Origin: Daucus carota subsp. sativus
Taxonomy: Eukaryota; Streptophyta; Magnoliopsida; Apiales; Apiaceae
Assembly (NCBI RefSeq): GCF_001625215.2
Contig: NC_030384.2
Span: forward strand, 30,058,527-30,122,526
Direction: 5' to 3'
Length of the DNA: 64,000 bases
Below are positions 36,021 through 49,429 of the stretch, piece by piece (position 1 is the stretch's first letter; each line of letters opens with the position of its first letter). The notes beneath the pieces are model-generated. The model was not told the DNA's origin. It did not search any database and saw only the letters and a list, made by a program, of their open reading frames with translations. Both the position numbers and the translations under genes were made by a program.

Positions 36021-38405
36021 AGATTTGGAGAAGATGAGGGTAATTTGGTAATTTAATAATGGGTGGATGTGAGTAATAAAATAGAATAAGGATTTAATAA
36101 TAAGTGAGTAAATAATGTGTTGGCATGAGATTAAAATAAGCTTTAATGTTATAGGAGTTAATAAAATTTTGGGGATTTAAAGAATAGTGTTATGAGACTC
36201 ATTTATAATTAATTTAAAGGGTATGATTCAATTGATTTTAAAAGGGTCATTTTGAAAGGGTGAGACTTTGAGGAATAAATATAATGAGGATAAAATAAAT
36301 TAGAATTATTAGCGGATAATTATCGCGAATACCTATAATTAAGAATTTATAAGTGATAATTGAGTCATCGATAAAGTTATAGGAACCTTTGGATTGATAA
36401 AAGACTTTAATGAATTCTCGGATCAATAAAAAGGGGAGAATATACATTAAGTGGAAAATATTAATAAAACATAAATACACTTCTTGTATTCAAGTTTCAA
36501 TACATATATAATCATTTATGTCCGAGAATAAGAAAGATTATGTGCACTATTTTACCTAATTAGTGGTCAAGTGCGAGCAATAAAATGAGATATTATGTAA
36601 TTAAAATATATTATTCCATGATTTAAAGGACGATCATATAAGGGTAAATAAGGACGATTTAATTAATTTAGGAAAGTATGACTTAAGAGTTGGTAGTTGG
36701 AGATTGATTTATTTATTTATAGTGAGATTACTAAATTTATCATGTTATGTGATATATAGAATATTTATTCTTTGGAAAGCGAGGTCCATTGAGACAGGAA
36801 TATTATTTATCCGAGGAAGCCAGGCAAGTTCACTTGATTCCTTCTCTTGTTGTGCCAAATGTGTGCTATTGATTTATCAAATGTGATTATGCCTGATAAT
36901 TGATTCTGTGATTGAAACCCGATACTTTATTATATTTGAATATTTCGAGAAGATCAGGGAGAGACGGAAACTAAAAGATTTGACATTTGTTCAGATTCTT
37001 ATTGAACAACCTTTCTTCGTTACCCGAGTCTAACCATTGTTCGGATTGACTCATTATTTTGTGAAACCAAAATTTCAACGAACTTTCAATTCTTTAACTT
37101 GTCATACTTTTTGAAATGATTATTCTACTCTGAAATCTTTGCTTCATTACAGAATTCATATTTGATTCCAACCTTGCTCACATTTGAGAAGTCTAGTTCA
37201 TATTCTCGAGTTGTTATTACTAGAATAACTCAATCAATTTTATTTAATCTACGAGTACTCGCCAACCTTGTGAATTCAATTATCAAGATCTCTATCGTTG
37301 ATATGCTCTTTCTAACGAAGATATATGATTCAGATGTATTTTCCTTGGATAACCGATTATTCTTTCTATACACCTTAAAGTGGATAAATTGCTTGATTAT
37401 TGATTTACTCTTCTAGTTTCTTATTCTTGTTCAATCTGCTAAACTTCTATTCTTTTATTCGAACTATGATTAATCGACTTTATACAAGGATCGTTAACCA
37501 TGTTCGGTTCTATGTTATTGTTCTTTGGATGTTGTGATCGGATTACTGTTTCTTCGTAATCCGGCCGAGAGGTATTTAATTCTGAATTGTGAGGATGCAT
37601 TTATTCGCATTCTTGTGAGAAAGGAGAAGATTTATTCAATATGAAGTGAGCCAATTTGTACTCGGGGAATGAATTTCGTAAACTGGTCAACACGGATGAT
37701 TTGCATTCGTGGAAGAGTGGAAATATCTGTTGGCCCTATGTGTGGGACAACTTTAAGGGTTGAAAGCGATAACCCTTATGCTAGCAAATAAATGGGGGAA
37801 ACTGTGTGCCACCATTCGAAAGTCGCGATCAGACTGTGAAGGTGACACGGGGTGGTATCTACTTAGTGGCGGTGATCGAGCCATATGGTGGAACCACCGA
37901 GGATGGAGACCAGTATTACTATTATTCTTTGATTTTTGAGATCATTATGTGATTATCTGCAGCTCTCATTTTGAATCTGCTTAATTGTTATATCTGCTTA
38001 AATTCCTTTACCTAATCTGTGATGTTTGCACTTGAACTGTGAACTTGCTGAGCATTAAATTGCTCATACTTGCAACTCTTTATTTCCTTTAGACAGTAAA
38101 GGACCGAAAATGGCACAAATGAGAAGGATAATTCGGAAGCACATAACAGCAAAGTCAAGGGCAAAGCGTGAGGCTGTGGCAACGAAGGGTGCGAAGACTT
38201 GTTCCCGTAACGAGGATGTTTTATGATTATAACAATGGTAGATTGTACTTTTGAACTTATCGTTGTAATGTTATGATAGACTGCGTGGAAGTGTAAGATC
38301 GACCTTGGACTTGTGGGGCGAGTTATGTATTATTGGAAGTCAGGTTTGCTAAAATAATGTGACGGCCTAGATCCAGGATATACGGATCTGGGGGCGTTAC
38401 AGATT

Positions 38406-38417
38406 TGGTATCAGAGC
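38406..38417 (+). other. Primer-binding site (initiator tRNA-Met)
   Basis: TGGTATCAGAGC, four bases after the 5' LTR, is the standard complement of the initiator-tRNA-Met 3' end used to prime reverse transcription. Confidence 0.93.
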
Positions 38418-40945
38418 TGAGGTTATATTCTTAGGACACGGGAACCCTAGGAATATAACGAGAGAGTGAGAAAATAATACGAGAAATAAGATTTAAGTAT
38501 GTGATAGTTATACATCTACGAGAGCAGGCAAGGGTATATACGAAACCCGAAACTCTTTAGTGGGACATTAAACCCCATACTTATGAATACATATACGTAT
38601 ATACAAGTATCTTTAAGATGAGAAAATTACGATGGCATCGTTTAATTACCTGTGAAGATGATAGTAGCTAGTTCTCTTCGAGGATGCTCTTCTACACCCA
38701 ATACTTATGAGTGCTCAGATTGTAATATGGGTAGTGCCGCATCAAAGGGAAATTATGATTACTGATAGTAATTCAGAAGACACGACTATTCAAATCATTG
38801 AGCCTTCACCACTTGAGACTATAGAGGTTTGGTAACCTACTAGTTACCCAGTATTTATTTCTATGCCAGAGAGATAGGCATCAAATTTACCTTATAAAAT
38901 TTTGCTAGAAATAACCCTTACACTATTATTGACTACCTAGATAGCTACCCCTATCTTCTATTCATTCGTTGTTCGTATCAGAGGGTAGAGATGATCAGTG
39001 ACTGTCGAATATACTTAGACACTTTTACCTAATTCTTCCAAAGGCTAATTCATTTTCTTATGATTCCATTATGATGCCGATTTTCAATCGGTATCAATTC
39101 AAGTTCCATACCTTTATCAACACCATTTCTATTGGTGAGATTCTTTGATCATCTTTTGCAAATTTCCATTCGATATATTCCAATATCAAGCCAAAAGCTC
39201 GAGTATCACAGCCAGAGACCTCTACCTCAAGGGCTTCTGTTTCTATCTCATATAATATAAAAATACCAATCTTTCTATTACAAGGTTTCTTCTTTTCTAC
39301 CTGAAAACCCTTTAATTTCAGTATCAATTCCTACAACAAACTCAGCACCAGTGTTTATTCTAACACCAATAAAGTTCCAGTTTCTTTTTATGCTCCATAT
39401 GTTGGGAGCGATGCAGTGCCACTCTCAGCACAGTTAATATCTGCACAACAGTATGAGATGCTAGCAAAGTATTACCTTGAGTTTAAAGTTTTCATGACGT
39501 ACTGTTGTGGATATGAGAATTATATAATTCTGTAATTGTTCAAGAGAGCCGGATTTTTGGCCCGCGAAATTATGGCAAAGGAATCTATCGAATAGTTATT
39601 TATGTATTGGAAAGGCTTCTGATAGATATTCAATAGACTACTTCGACCAGCTCCGGACATAGAGGAGCCACTTTTGTGGATCGAAACCATTAAGAATCTT
39701 GGTGTAAAGTTACAGAGATATTCAGACACTGATGGTTTAGACTTCTTGGGTATAATTTATTCCTTTGCAAGATAACACTTATAATTTATGAATATCTCCA
39801 GTTCTACCTCTGTTTATGGATATTGACATTGTATAGTAACGAGCATAAGAGCCTTGCATTTTCTTATTATTACAATTCAGATTCGGACATAAGATCTGTC
39901 GAGCAGATAGAGATGTAAGTAGACATCTTATTAAGACATCTTATTAACCATAGTTGAATTCATATCCCAGTGATTAAATGTGTCTTCGGATAATGATAGA
40001 ATGGTATGTTAACTTCATATGCTTAAGATGATGACTAGTGGAAATGGACGATATTATTTTGAGATAATTTCCAATATTTGCTATGCATGATCTTTTGTAC
40101 TTATGAAACCACTGTTTAATCCTTGATCGCGATATCTGGTATCACCTTGTTATTGAAAACCCTTCAAATACTTATTTCTTATTAAACCCTCTTTCATTTT
40201 CAAGACCACCTATCTTTTGCAAATAAATGTAAAGCCTTGGACATGTTGATATACTTCCTTAAAAAATTATTAAACCTTAATTTACCATCTAACCTTTATT
40301 TCATAAACAAAACTCTTGTCAAACATCTATTAAACAATTTTACACCACTATAAACAGGTGCTACACTTTGCACTCTTGCATTTCAAGTAAACCTGTACAC
40401 CGTGTGATAGTAACCAATATTGTTCCTCCTTTATAGAAACAAGATGAACTCGGAAATTGGTAAAAAAACCAAGAACATGAAATTCCACAAGAGAATATTC
40501 CAGCCAATCCTGATCTGATATAAATGCTCTTTGATCTCTTACAACGACATGCTCCAAACCTAGCAACCCATACCAACGGAGTATCAATCAACCAACCACC
40601 TAAATCATTTGTTATATTAAAAAACTTTTAACTTTGTACACCCCATGAGTTTAAAGAAACCACGGATCCTATTGAGGCTAGGACCTGGTTGAAAGAAATT
40701 TAAAAAGGGATTTTGAGATTGTGGGAGTTGAGGATGATAAGGAAAACTCTGTTTGAAACATATATGTTAAATAGGGAAGCTAACTATTGGTGGGACGCTA
40801 AAAAGGTCTAGAAGGGACTAGAGTTATGACGTGAGAATGCTTTACGAAATATTTCTTATAGAAACATTTTCCTAAATACCATGAGAATCACGTAACTCAG
40901 ATTTTTAGAATTCAAACAAGGGAAAGTATTTGTGCCTGATTATAT

Positions 40946-43900
40946 ATGAAGCCAAATTTACATAACTTGCAAGGTTCGTACAACATTATGTTGATATTAG
41001 TAAAAAGAGAGCCCGACGTTTTCATTTTTCAACAAGAATTGAAACCCTGGCTCCTGAGCAGGGTAGTTGTTTTGAACGCAGAAGACTGCTATCATAGGAA
41101 GCGAAGTGAGCTATACAACCGTGGAAAAATGGAAAGAAATGGAGGGCACCACATCCAGATCGTAGCCAAGGGAAGAAGATATTGGACTAGTATATAAAGA
41201 AACCTTATGTTAAAAGGCTATTCAACAAGGATAGAACACTTCGAATTAGAAATTCTTGAATCAGAAATCGAGAAAGCTACGGAGGGAATGAGAGGTCCAG
41301 TCCTCCATAAACTACAAATGTTCTCCATGAAAGACCTCATTTGCGTGAATACAAGAATTATGGAAAGAAGAATCCAACTTCGTGCTATCAGGAGTCCACC
41401 ATTTGTTTTATCTATGGACAGAAAGGACGCTATGTTTCAAAATGTAAACAGAAAAGCTGTTACTCGCTTCAACTATTAAAAGACGCGCCATATGGCCAGG
41501 GATTGTTGAGCGCGACGCAAAGAAAACACTATTCCAAGATTAGCAACATCTCTAGAAAGGAGCAAGCCAACATCGTGCACCTTTAATATGACCATGAAAG
41601 ACGCCATAGTCAACGACGACATTATTTCGTGTACGTTTACAGTAAATCCTTAAGATGCTTGTGTGCTGATTGATTCTGTAGCTAGCAAATTATGTAAATT
41701 TTATGCAAAAGTTGGGAATTGTTCTGGCACCCTTAGGAGAGCCTATGGAAATTGAAATCGTGAATCAGTAAGTGATTTCTATGGATCAAGTGTGTCCTAG
41801 GTTGTGAAGTAACAAATCAGAAAGAACTTTTCAACATAGATTAGTTCCTTCTAAGTTAGGGGAGTTTGACATGATACTTAGAATGGAATGGTTAACGAGT
41901 TACGACGCTCAGATTAATTGTAGACGAAAACGTATAAGAAGTGATGATGGGAAGAGATGATTGTAAGAAGACAAAAGCAAGATAAGAAATTTTTGATCAT
42001 GACACATGTCAAGAAATTGCTTCGGGAAGGATGTCAGACCTATTTGGAGCACATGATAGATCCGGAGAAATAGAGTCCTGGAATGGAATAAACCTCAGTA
42101 GTAAATGAGTATATAGATGTACTTCTTGAAGAGTTACCGGGATGCCCCAAATAGGGAGATTGAGTTCACTATAAACCTTGTGCCAGGTACCGCACCTCTA
42201 TCAAAAGCTTCACCAGCATAAATAATAGAGTTAGCAACACAATTATGGGAATGATTCGAAAAAGGAGTCATTAGGCCAAGTGTATCCTCGTGGGGAGTTG
42301 CAGTGTTGTTTGTTAAGAAAAAAGATGGAAGTATGAGGTTGTGTATTGAAATTAAGAAATTGAATAAGGCGACAATTAAGAATAAGTACCCTTACCAATG
42401 ATTGATGATTTGTTTGAACAATTGAAGGGAACAACTCATTTTTTTTTCTAAGATTGATTTAAGATCTGGATGTCACCGAATTAAAAATTAAGCCTGAAGA
42501 TGTGCCTTAGATAGCTTTTAGAACCAGGTATGAACATTATGAGTTCTTAGAAATGCATCTAGGATTAACCAATATTCAACTTTCAGCCTTTATGGGCCTT
42601 ATGAATAGAATATTCAAGAAATATTTGGATAAGTTCGTGATTGTTTTCATTGATGACGTTTTAATTTACCCTAAAGACTGGAAAAGAATATGCAGAGTAT
42701 TTAGAAACAACATTGGAAATCTTGTGAAAAGAGAAGTTGTACGCAAAATTTTCAAAATGTGAATTCTGGTTGGAGCAAGCACAATTTCCGAGACACGTAG
42801 TTTCTAAAGACGGCATATCATTTAGACCCCGCAAAGGTCGAAGCGGTATAAAATTAGGAAAGACCTAGAACTCTGATGGAAGTTTTCTTAGACTAGTAGG
42901 ATATTATCAAAGAATCGTTTAAGATTTTCAAAGATTACAACACCATTGACACGGTTAGTCTAAATGGAAGAGAAGTTTGAATGGATGCCAAAGCATGAGG
43001 AAAACATCCAAGAACTAAAGAAAAGACTCGCGATAGCTCCTATGTTGACTTTACCAAATGAAAATGGCAATTTATAATCTTCAGTGATGCTTCTCATAAA
43101 AGTATAGGATGCGTATTAATTAATATAGCATGAAAAAGAAATTGTTTATGCTTTAAGACAACTAAAAGATTATTAATTGAGATATCTTATTCCTGACTTG
43201 GGATTAGTTGTGATCATATTCGCATTGGAGATATGGTGACATTAATTTTAGAGCGAGAAGCGTGAAACTTATGTGAATCATAAGAACTTGAAGTATTGGT
43301 TTACTCGGAAGAAATTAAATATAAGGCAAACGAGATGGTTAGAGTTGATTAAAGATGGTGATTGTATAGATAACTGTATAGTTAACTGTCATCCATGGGA
43401 GGTAAATGTATTTGCAGATGCGTTAAGTAGAAAAGAAAGAGTCAATGTGATGTCTTCACCAAAGGAATTGATAAAGGAAATGGAAAAGTTAGAATTGGAA
43501 ATTAAGGATTCAGAGCATAAGGAGGGAATGATATATGAAATGTTAGTGCAACCAGAGTTACTAGAAAGAATCAAAAGAGTCAAGAATTAATGATTGAAGA
43601 AAGACGATCTAAATTGACAGGCGATGAGTACTTACATGTTGAAGATGAAAAGGAAATTAAGAGATTTTCTAATAGGTTTAGATTTCTACAATAACAGAAT
43701 TTAAAAGTAAGATTTTGAGCAAAGCACATGACTCGAGATATTTCATACACTCAGGGAGCACAAAGATGTTTCAGGATTTTAAAAGACACGATTAGTGGCC
43801 ATATATGAAAAAAAGAATTTGTAGATTGGGCGAGTAAATGTTAAAATAATAAAAGATAAAAGTTAAACATCAAAGACCCAATGGATTATTACAACCTTTG

Positions 43901-44990
43901 GAAATCCCGGAGTGGAAGAGGAAACATATTACTAACGATTTTATTGTAAGATTACCACAAACTCGAACAAACCATGACGCTATTGGGCTATCATAGATAT
44001 GCTTATGGAATCGACCCATTTCTTACTAATCAGTAAAATATACACAATTGAGAAATTAGTGAGTACGTACCCAAAAGAGATTGTGACTCGACATGAAGTT
44101 CCAGTGCTAATAGTATCGGATATAGATGCAAGATTCACTTCGAGATTCTACCAAACTTTTAAGAATTGTCTAAGGATTAAGTTGAATCTAAATACTGCTT
44201 ATTATCCACAAACTGACGGACAGAGTGAAAGAACGATTCGAGCAATTAAGGGGATGTTATGTTAGATGTCAAAGGGAAGTTGGGATTATCATTCGCCCTT
44301 AAGTGTGATTCTCTTATAAAACCAGTTATCATTCTAGTATTGGGATGACACCTTACGAAGCAATATGTGGTAGAAAATATAGTTCACCTTTTTGCTAGCA
44401 TTTGGAGAAAAGAAGATTCTAGGACCAAAACTAGTTCACCTGACCAAACCATCAAGTGAGAAGATACGAAAAAGATTAACTGTAGCTCAAGATAGACAAA
44501 AGAAGTATGCCGATTTAGGAAGAAAATTCAAGACTTTTGAAGTTGGAGAGAAAGTGTTGTTAAAAGTGTCTCCATGGAAGGGAGTAGTAAGAATTGCAAA
44601 GAGAAACAAGTTAAATACTCGTTTTATTGAACCATTTGAGATACTAAAGAAAGTTGGATATGTTTCATATCAACTCGCCTTACCACCTGATCTGCAGCAT
44701 ATCCACGATGTATTTCATATACCTTTGCTAAAGGCTTATAAATCAGATACACGACATGTCTTGGACTACGAGTCGATTCATCTGTAATCTAACTTGACAT
44801 ACGAAGAGAAACCGGTACAGATTGTAGACACGAAGTCCCAGGAGTTAAAGACCAAGAAGATTAAGTTAGTCAAAGCTATTTGGAGGAACTAAAATGTCGA
44901 AGAAGTCATGTGGGAACTGGAAGACGAAATGCGAAAGAATCATCCCTATCTATTTAATAACTCGTCATGATTCCGAGGTCGGAATCCTTT
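40946..44990 (+). pseudogene. Degenerate gag-pol of the Ty3/Gypsy element
   Basis: Pieces appear in order but in shifting frames with many stops. A gag piece at 41341-41586 has a ruined CCHC knuckle (CFIYGQKGRYVSKC, lacking the second Cys and the His). A protease-like VLIDSVAS lies near 41670. RT pieces are at 42270-42760 ([16 protein letters not shown] with the two catalytic Asp still present). An RNase H and linker piece is at 43273-43590 (FADALSRKE). Integrase is at 43999-44265 (AYYPQTDGQSERTIRA) and the integrase tail at 44392-44787 (VSPWKGVVR, NTRFIEPFEIL, HDVFHIPLLKAY). After 44787 a chromodomain-like remnant (KAIWRN, VMWELEDEMRKNHPYLF) is readable. The first 2.5 kb after the LTR show no clear gag. 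Confidence 0.88.
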
Positions 44991-45003
44991 AAGGGGGAGA
45001 GAC
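44991..45003 (+). other. Polypurine tract
   Basis: AAGGGGGAGAGAC immediately precedes the 3' LTR, where plus-strand DNA synthesis would start. Confidence 0.85.
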
Positions 45004-48000
45004 TGTAACGACCCCAAAATTTTAAAGTACACAATTATGTAATCATTTAATTTCTTTAGTTATCGTGCGACTAGATTGTTTAATTATCTTGCAGAATGTC
45101 GACTTCAGATTTATTTATTTATTTATTTTTAGATCGATAAATACTAATTGAGAATTATTTGGTGCCAATTTATTAAGGATGCAACTTATTCGATAATATT
45201 TATTAATGATTGATATTACTAGATTTCGTTTGATATGAATATTATTTAGACACCAGTTTTATTAATTGCATATAAAATAAATAAGAATATTATCATTTGT
45301 CGGTGTGAGAATTTATCGGAGAATATTTATTAAATAATTAAGTTCCGGAATGATCGCTTCGATAATATTAAAAATCACGAGAATTAGTAAATTAAACTAG
45401 CAAGTGGATTTAAGATTTCTTGGTGCCCAAGTAACGAAACTTGGTGCCCAAGAAACTCTACTTGGTGACCAAGTAACCAATAGCACTAATCTAAAAAAAA
45501 TAGATTGGAGGTTAGTGTGGTAATTAGTCATAATTACAATTAAAAGAATTTTTATAAAATCCAAGAACAAGATTACTACAAAGATTTTGGCTAAAAAGAG
45601 AAGAGATATTAGAGATTTGTGTTGCAGAAGAAAAGAGGAGAAGAAGCTAAATTCTTAAAAGCTTTACAAGGTAAATTCTTCACTAATTTTTGTATTTACT
45701 AAAATTAGTGGTAGTAAAATCTAGCATTTATTATGATTTTTGTACACTTGCATCCTTAGTAGTTTCATGTAAAGTTTTATTAGAAAACAAAAATGATATT
45801 TATATCTTGGTAATTTAGGGGATTTGAGTTTATTTGAGTTTTCCCCAAATTCAATTCAATTAGGGTTTGGGTTTTTGAGAATTTCTTGATGGATTAAAGG
45901 AGACTTGTGTGTAAATGTTGGTTGTTGTTGTTGAGTCTGGTTTTGGGGGGGGGTGAAATGGAAGGGAGGCGGCGCCCGAACGGAGCTCGGCCGGAGCTCG
46001 CAGCCGGCGAGACGGCGGAGCCCCGCGGCTGGGGAAAGAAATGAGGCGAGGCAGAGAGATACAGTAGCGAGAGAGAGGGAGAAAGGGGGGGAGAAGAGAG
46101 AGGCGGTCGAGGGAGGAAGGGAGAAGGAAGGAGAGGGGAGCGGGGCTGGTGGTGGTGCCGGACGGCGCGAACGCCGGCGAGAGGGAGAGAGATGGCTGAG
46201 AGAGAGAGAGAGAGAGAGGGAAGAGAGTGGGAGGGAGAGAGAGGGGTGGTGTTGGTGTTGGTTGAAGAGAGAGAGAGAAGAGATGAGGGGGAGATGGATT
46301 AGAGATTTGGAGAAGATGAGGGTAATTTGGTAATTTAATAATGGGTGGATGTGAGTAATAAAATAGAATAAGGATTTAATAATAAGTGAGTAAATAATGT
46401 GTTGGCATGAGATTAAAATAAGCTTTAATGTTATAGGAGTTAATAAAATTTTGGGGATTTAAAGAATAGTGTTATGAGACTCATTTATAATTAATTTAAA
46501 GGGTATGATTCAATTGATTTTAAAAGGGTCATTTTGAAAGGGTGAGACTTTGAGGAATAAATATAATGAGGATAAAATAAATTAGAATTATTAGCGGATA
46601 ATTATCGCGAATACCTATAATTAAGAATTTATAAGTGATAATTGAGTCATCGATAAAGTTATAGGAACCTTTGGATTGATAAAAGACTTTAATGAATTCT
46701 CGGATCAATAAAAAGGGGAGAATATACATTAAGTGGAAAATATTAATAAAACATAAATACACTTCTTGTATTCAAGTTTCAATACATATATAATCATTTA
46801 TGTCCGAGAATAAGAAAGATTATGTGCACTATTTTACCTAATTAGTGGTCAAGTGCGAGCAATAAAATGAGATATTATGTAATTAAAATATATTATTCCA
46901 TGATTTAAAGGACGATCATATAAGGGTAAATAAGGACGATTTAATTAATTTAGGAAAGTATGACTTAAGAGTTGGTAGTTGGAGATTGATTTATTTATTT
47001 ATAGTGAGATTACTAAATTTATCATGTTATGTGATATATAGAATATTTATTCTTTGGAAAGCGAGGTCCATTGAGACAGGAATATTATTTATCCGAGGAA
47101 GCCAGGCAAGTTCACTTGATTCCTTCTCTTGTTGTGCCAAATGTGTGCTATTGATTTATCAAATGTGATTATGCCTGATAATTGATTCTGTGATTGAAAC
47201 CCGATACTTTATTATATTTGAATATTTCGAGAAGATCAGGGAGAGACGGAAACTAAAAGATTTGACATTTGTTCAGATTCTTATTGAACAACCTTTCTTC
47301 GTTACCCGAGTCTAACCATTGTTCGGATTGACTCATTATTTTGTGAAACCAAAATTTCAACGAACTTTCAATTCTTTAACTTGTCATACTTTTTGAAATG
47401 ATTATTCTACTCTGAAATCTTTGCTTCATTACAGAATTCATATTTGATTCCAACCTTGCTCACATTTGAGAAGTCTAGTTCATATTCTCGAGTTGTTATT
47501 ACTAGAATAACTCAATCAATTTTATTTAATCTACGAGTACTCGCCAACCTTGTGAATTCAATTATCAAGATCTCTATCGTTGATATGCTCTTTCTAACGA
47601 AGATATATGATTCAGATGTATTTTCCTTGGATAACCGATTATTCTTTCTATACACCTTAAAGTGGATAAATTGCTTGATTATTGATTTACTCTTCTAGTT
47701 TCTTATTCTTGTTCAATCTGCTAAACTTCTATTCTTTTATTCGAACTATGATTAATCGACTTTATACAAGGATCGTTAACCATGTTCGGTTCTATGTTAT
47801 TGTTCTTTGGATGTTGTGATCGGATTACTGTTTCTTCGTAATCCGGCCGAGAGGTATTTAATTCTGAATTGTGAGGATGCATTTATTCGCATTCTTGTGA
47901 GAAAGGAGAAGATTTATTCAATATGAAGTGAGCCAATTTGTACTCGGGGAATGAATTTCGTAAACTGGTCAACACGGATGATTTGCATTCGTGGAAGAGT

Positions 48001-48683
48001 GGAAATATCTGTTGGCCCTATGTGTGGGACAACTTTAAGGGTTGAAAGCGATAACCCTTATGCTAGCAAATAAATGGGGGAAACTGTGTGCCACCATTCG
48101 AAAGTCGCGATCAGACTGTGAAGGTGACACGGGGTGGTATCTACTTAGTGGCGGTGATCGAGCCATATGGTGGAACCACCGAGGATGGAGACCAGTATTA
48201 CTATTATTCTTTGATTTTTGAGATCATTATGTGATTATCTGCAGCTCTCATTTTGAATCTGCTTAATTGTTATATCTGCTTAAATTCCTTTACCTAATCT
48301 GTGATGTTTGCACTTGAACTGTGAACTTGCTGAGCATTAAATTGCTCATACTTGCAACTCTTTATTTCCTTTAGACAGTAAAGGACCGAAAATGGCACAA
48401 ATGAGAAGGATAATTCGGAAGCACATAACAGCAAAGTCAAGGGCAAAGCGTGAGGCTGTGGCAACGAAGGGTGCGAAGACTTGTTCCCGTAACGAGGATG
48501 TTTTATGATTATAACAATGGTAGATTGTACTTTTGAACTTATCGTTGTAATGTTATGATAGACTGCGTGGAAGTGTAAGATCGACCTTGGACTTGTGGGG
48601 CGAGTTATGTATTATTGGAAGTCAGGTTTGCTAAAATAATGTGACGGCCTAGATCCAGGATATACGGATCTGGGGGCGTTACA
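45004..48683 (+). repeat. 3' LTR of the Ty3/Gypsy element
   Basis: 3,680 bp, nearly identical to the 5' LTR, including the palindrome array (45419-45473) and the GC/purine block. Confidence 0.93.
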
Positions 48684-48713
48684 AAACATGAATTAAATTT
48701 CAAGTCAATATAC

Positions 48714-49410
48714 CTTCCATCAGCTATTAAAAATCTGACCACTTCCCTCTGTCCAATTTTGGTAGGAACTTTCTTCATCTTGTGAAAATTCTCGACGACC
48801 CCAATAATATCTGCATTACCAAAATTACTCAGTCTCCATTGGTATTTTCTATAATGTAAAAAATGACAATGATACGCTAACCTATTGCAAATTCTGGGTT
48901 TTCATCACCAACAATCTTTTTGGCCTCCTCGGACAAATCGCCTAGGTCCATAAATTCAAACTTATGGACAGGGATCAACAAATCATTTGGCTGATCTATT
49001 ATAATAGTAGAGCTGAGCAGACGTATGCATAATTTGTTTGACACAGGCTTCAATTTCCCTGTAGAATCCCTGACTTGGAAGTTCTCAATGACGTAGACGT
49101 TACCTTCGACTACCTCCTTCCCGATTGCGGTCCAGTTGTCAGGGTAGGCGTAAGCATGAATGTGAGAATTCTGTAAACATGTAGCAATACATCGGATGTC
49201 AGTTTCATAACCGATATATAACCTCGCATTCTTTGCAAGTAAAATCACAAAACAAATTAATATATTTACATCGTCGTCCAAAAGAATGAAGTTGTATCCT
49301 TTGATGTCATTAGTTTTGTTGGATACTGTCTGCCAAAATCTGGTACACCGGGCTTTGATTCTCCAGTTTGTCCTCGACTTGTCAAGGTTCTGAATATGGT
49401 CGAACATCAT
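48714..49410 (-). CDS. RPA1-like gene B, 5' exons (first and second OB folds)
   Basis: Exons 49410-49270, 49170-48882 and 48810-48714 have GT/AG sites and phases that match each other and the exon at 34653. The first encodes an OB-fold start (NWRIKARCTRFW, YNFILLDDD). The second gives EGNVYVIENFQV and LLIPVHKFEFMDLGDL. The third gives DIIGVVENFHK...VVRFLIADG, the start of the second OB fold. The start ATG at 49410 is tentative; an AG just before it could be an acceptor after a tiny first exon, as in RPA-like gene A. The next intron contains the whole 13.96-kb retrotransposon. Plant Helitrons are known to carry RPA1-like genes, thought to protect single strands during rolling-circle transposition. 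Confidence 0.8.
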
Positions 49411-49429
49411 TCCCTGCATTCTTAACACC

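Larger units (their letters stand above)
34725..38401 (+). repeat. 5' LTR of the Ty3/Gypsy element
   Basis: 3,677 bp, TG...CA. Compared by eye with the 3' LTR, the only differences noticed are one substitution (A at about 35475 versus C at about 45754), one extra G in a G run and one extra AG in a GA run. These indels fully explain the 3-bp length difference. Confidence 0.93.
34725..48683 (+). mobile_element. Ty3/Gypsy (Tekay-like) LTR retrotransposon with near-identical long LTRs
   Basis: The element runs from TGTAACG at 34725 to CGTTACA at 48683, flanked by a perfect 5-bp duplication AAACA (34720-34724 and 48684-48688). The LTRs are 34725-38401 (3,677 bp) and 45004-48683 (3,680 bp). It has an initiator-Met primer-binding site and a polypurine tract. 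The order of pol remnants (protease, RT, RNase H, integrase, then a WKG...FEIL region and a chromodomain-like tail) marks Ty3/Gypsy, and the tail text resembles the Tekay/Del group. The coding interior is broken throughout. It lies in an intron of RPA-like gene B, in the opposite orientation. Confidence 0.95.

Noticed and set aside
35628-37416. Other open frames inside the LTRs (for example 36247-36480, 37162-37416) as genes
   Set aside because: They are AT-rich, short, duplicated only because the LTR is duplicated, and match no family.
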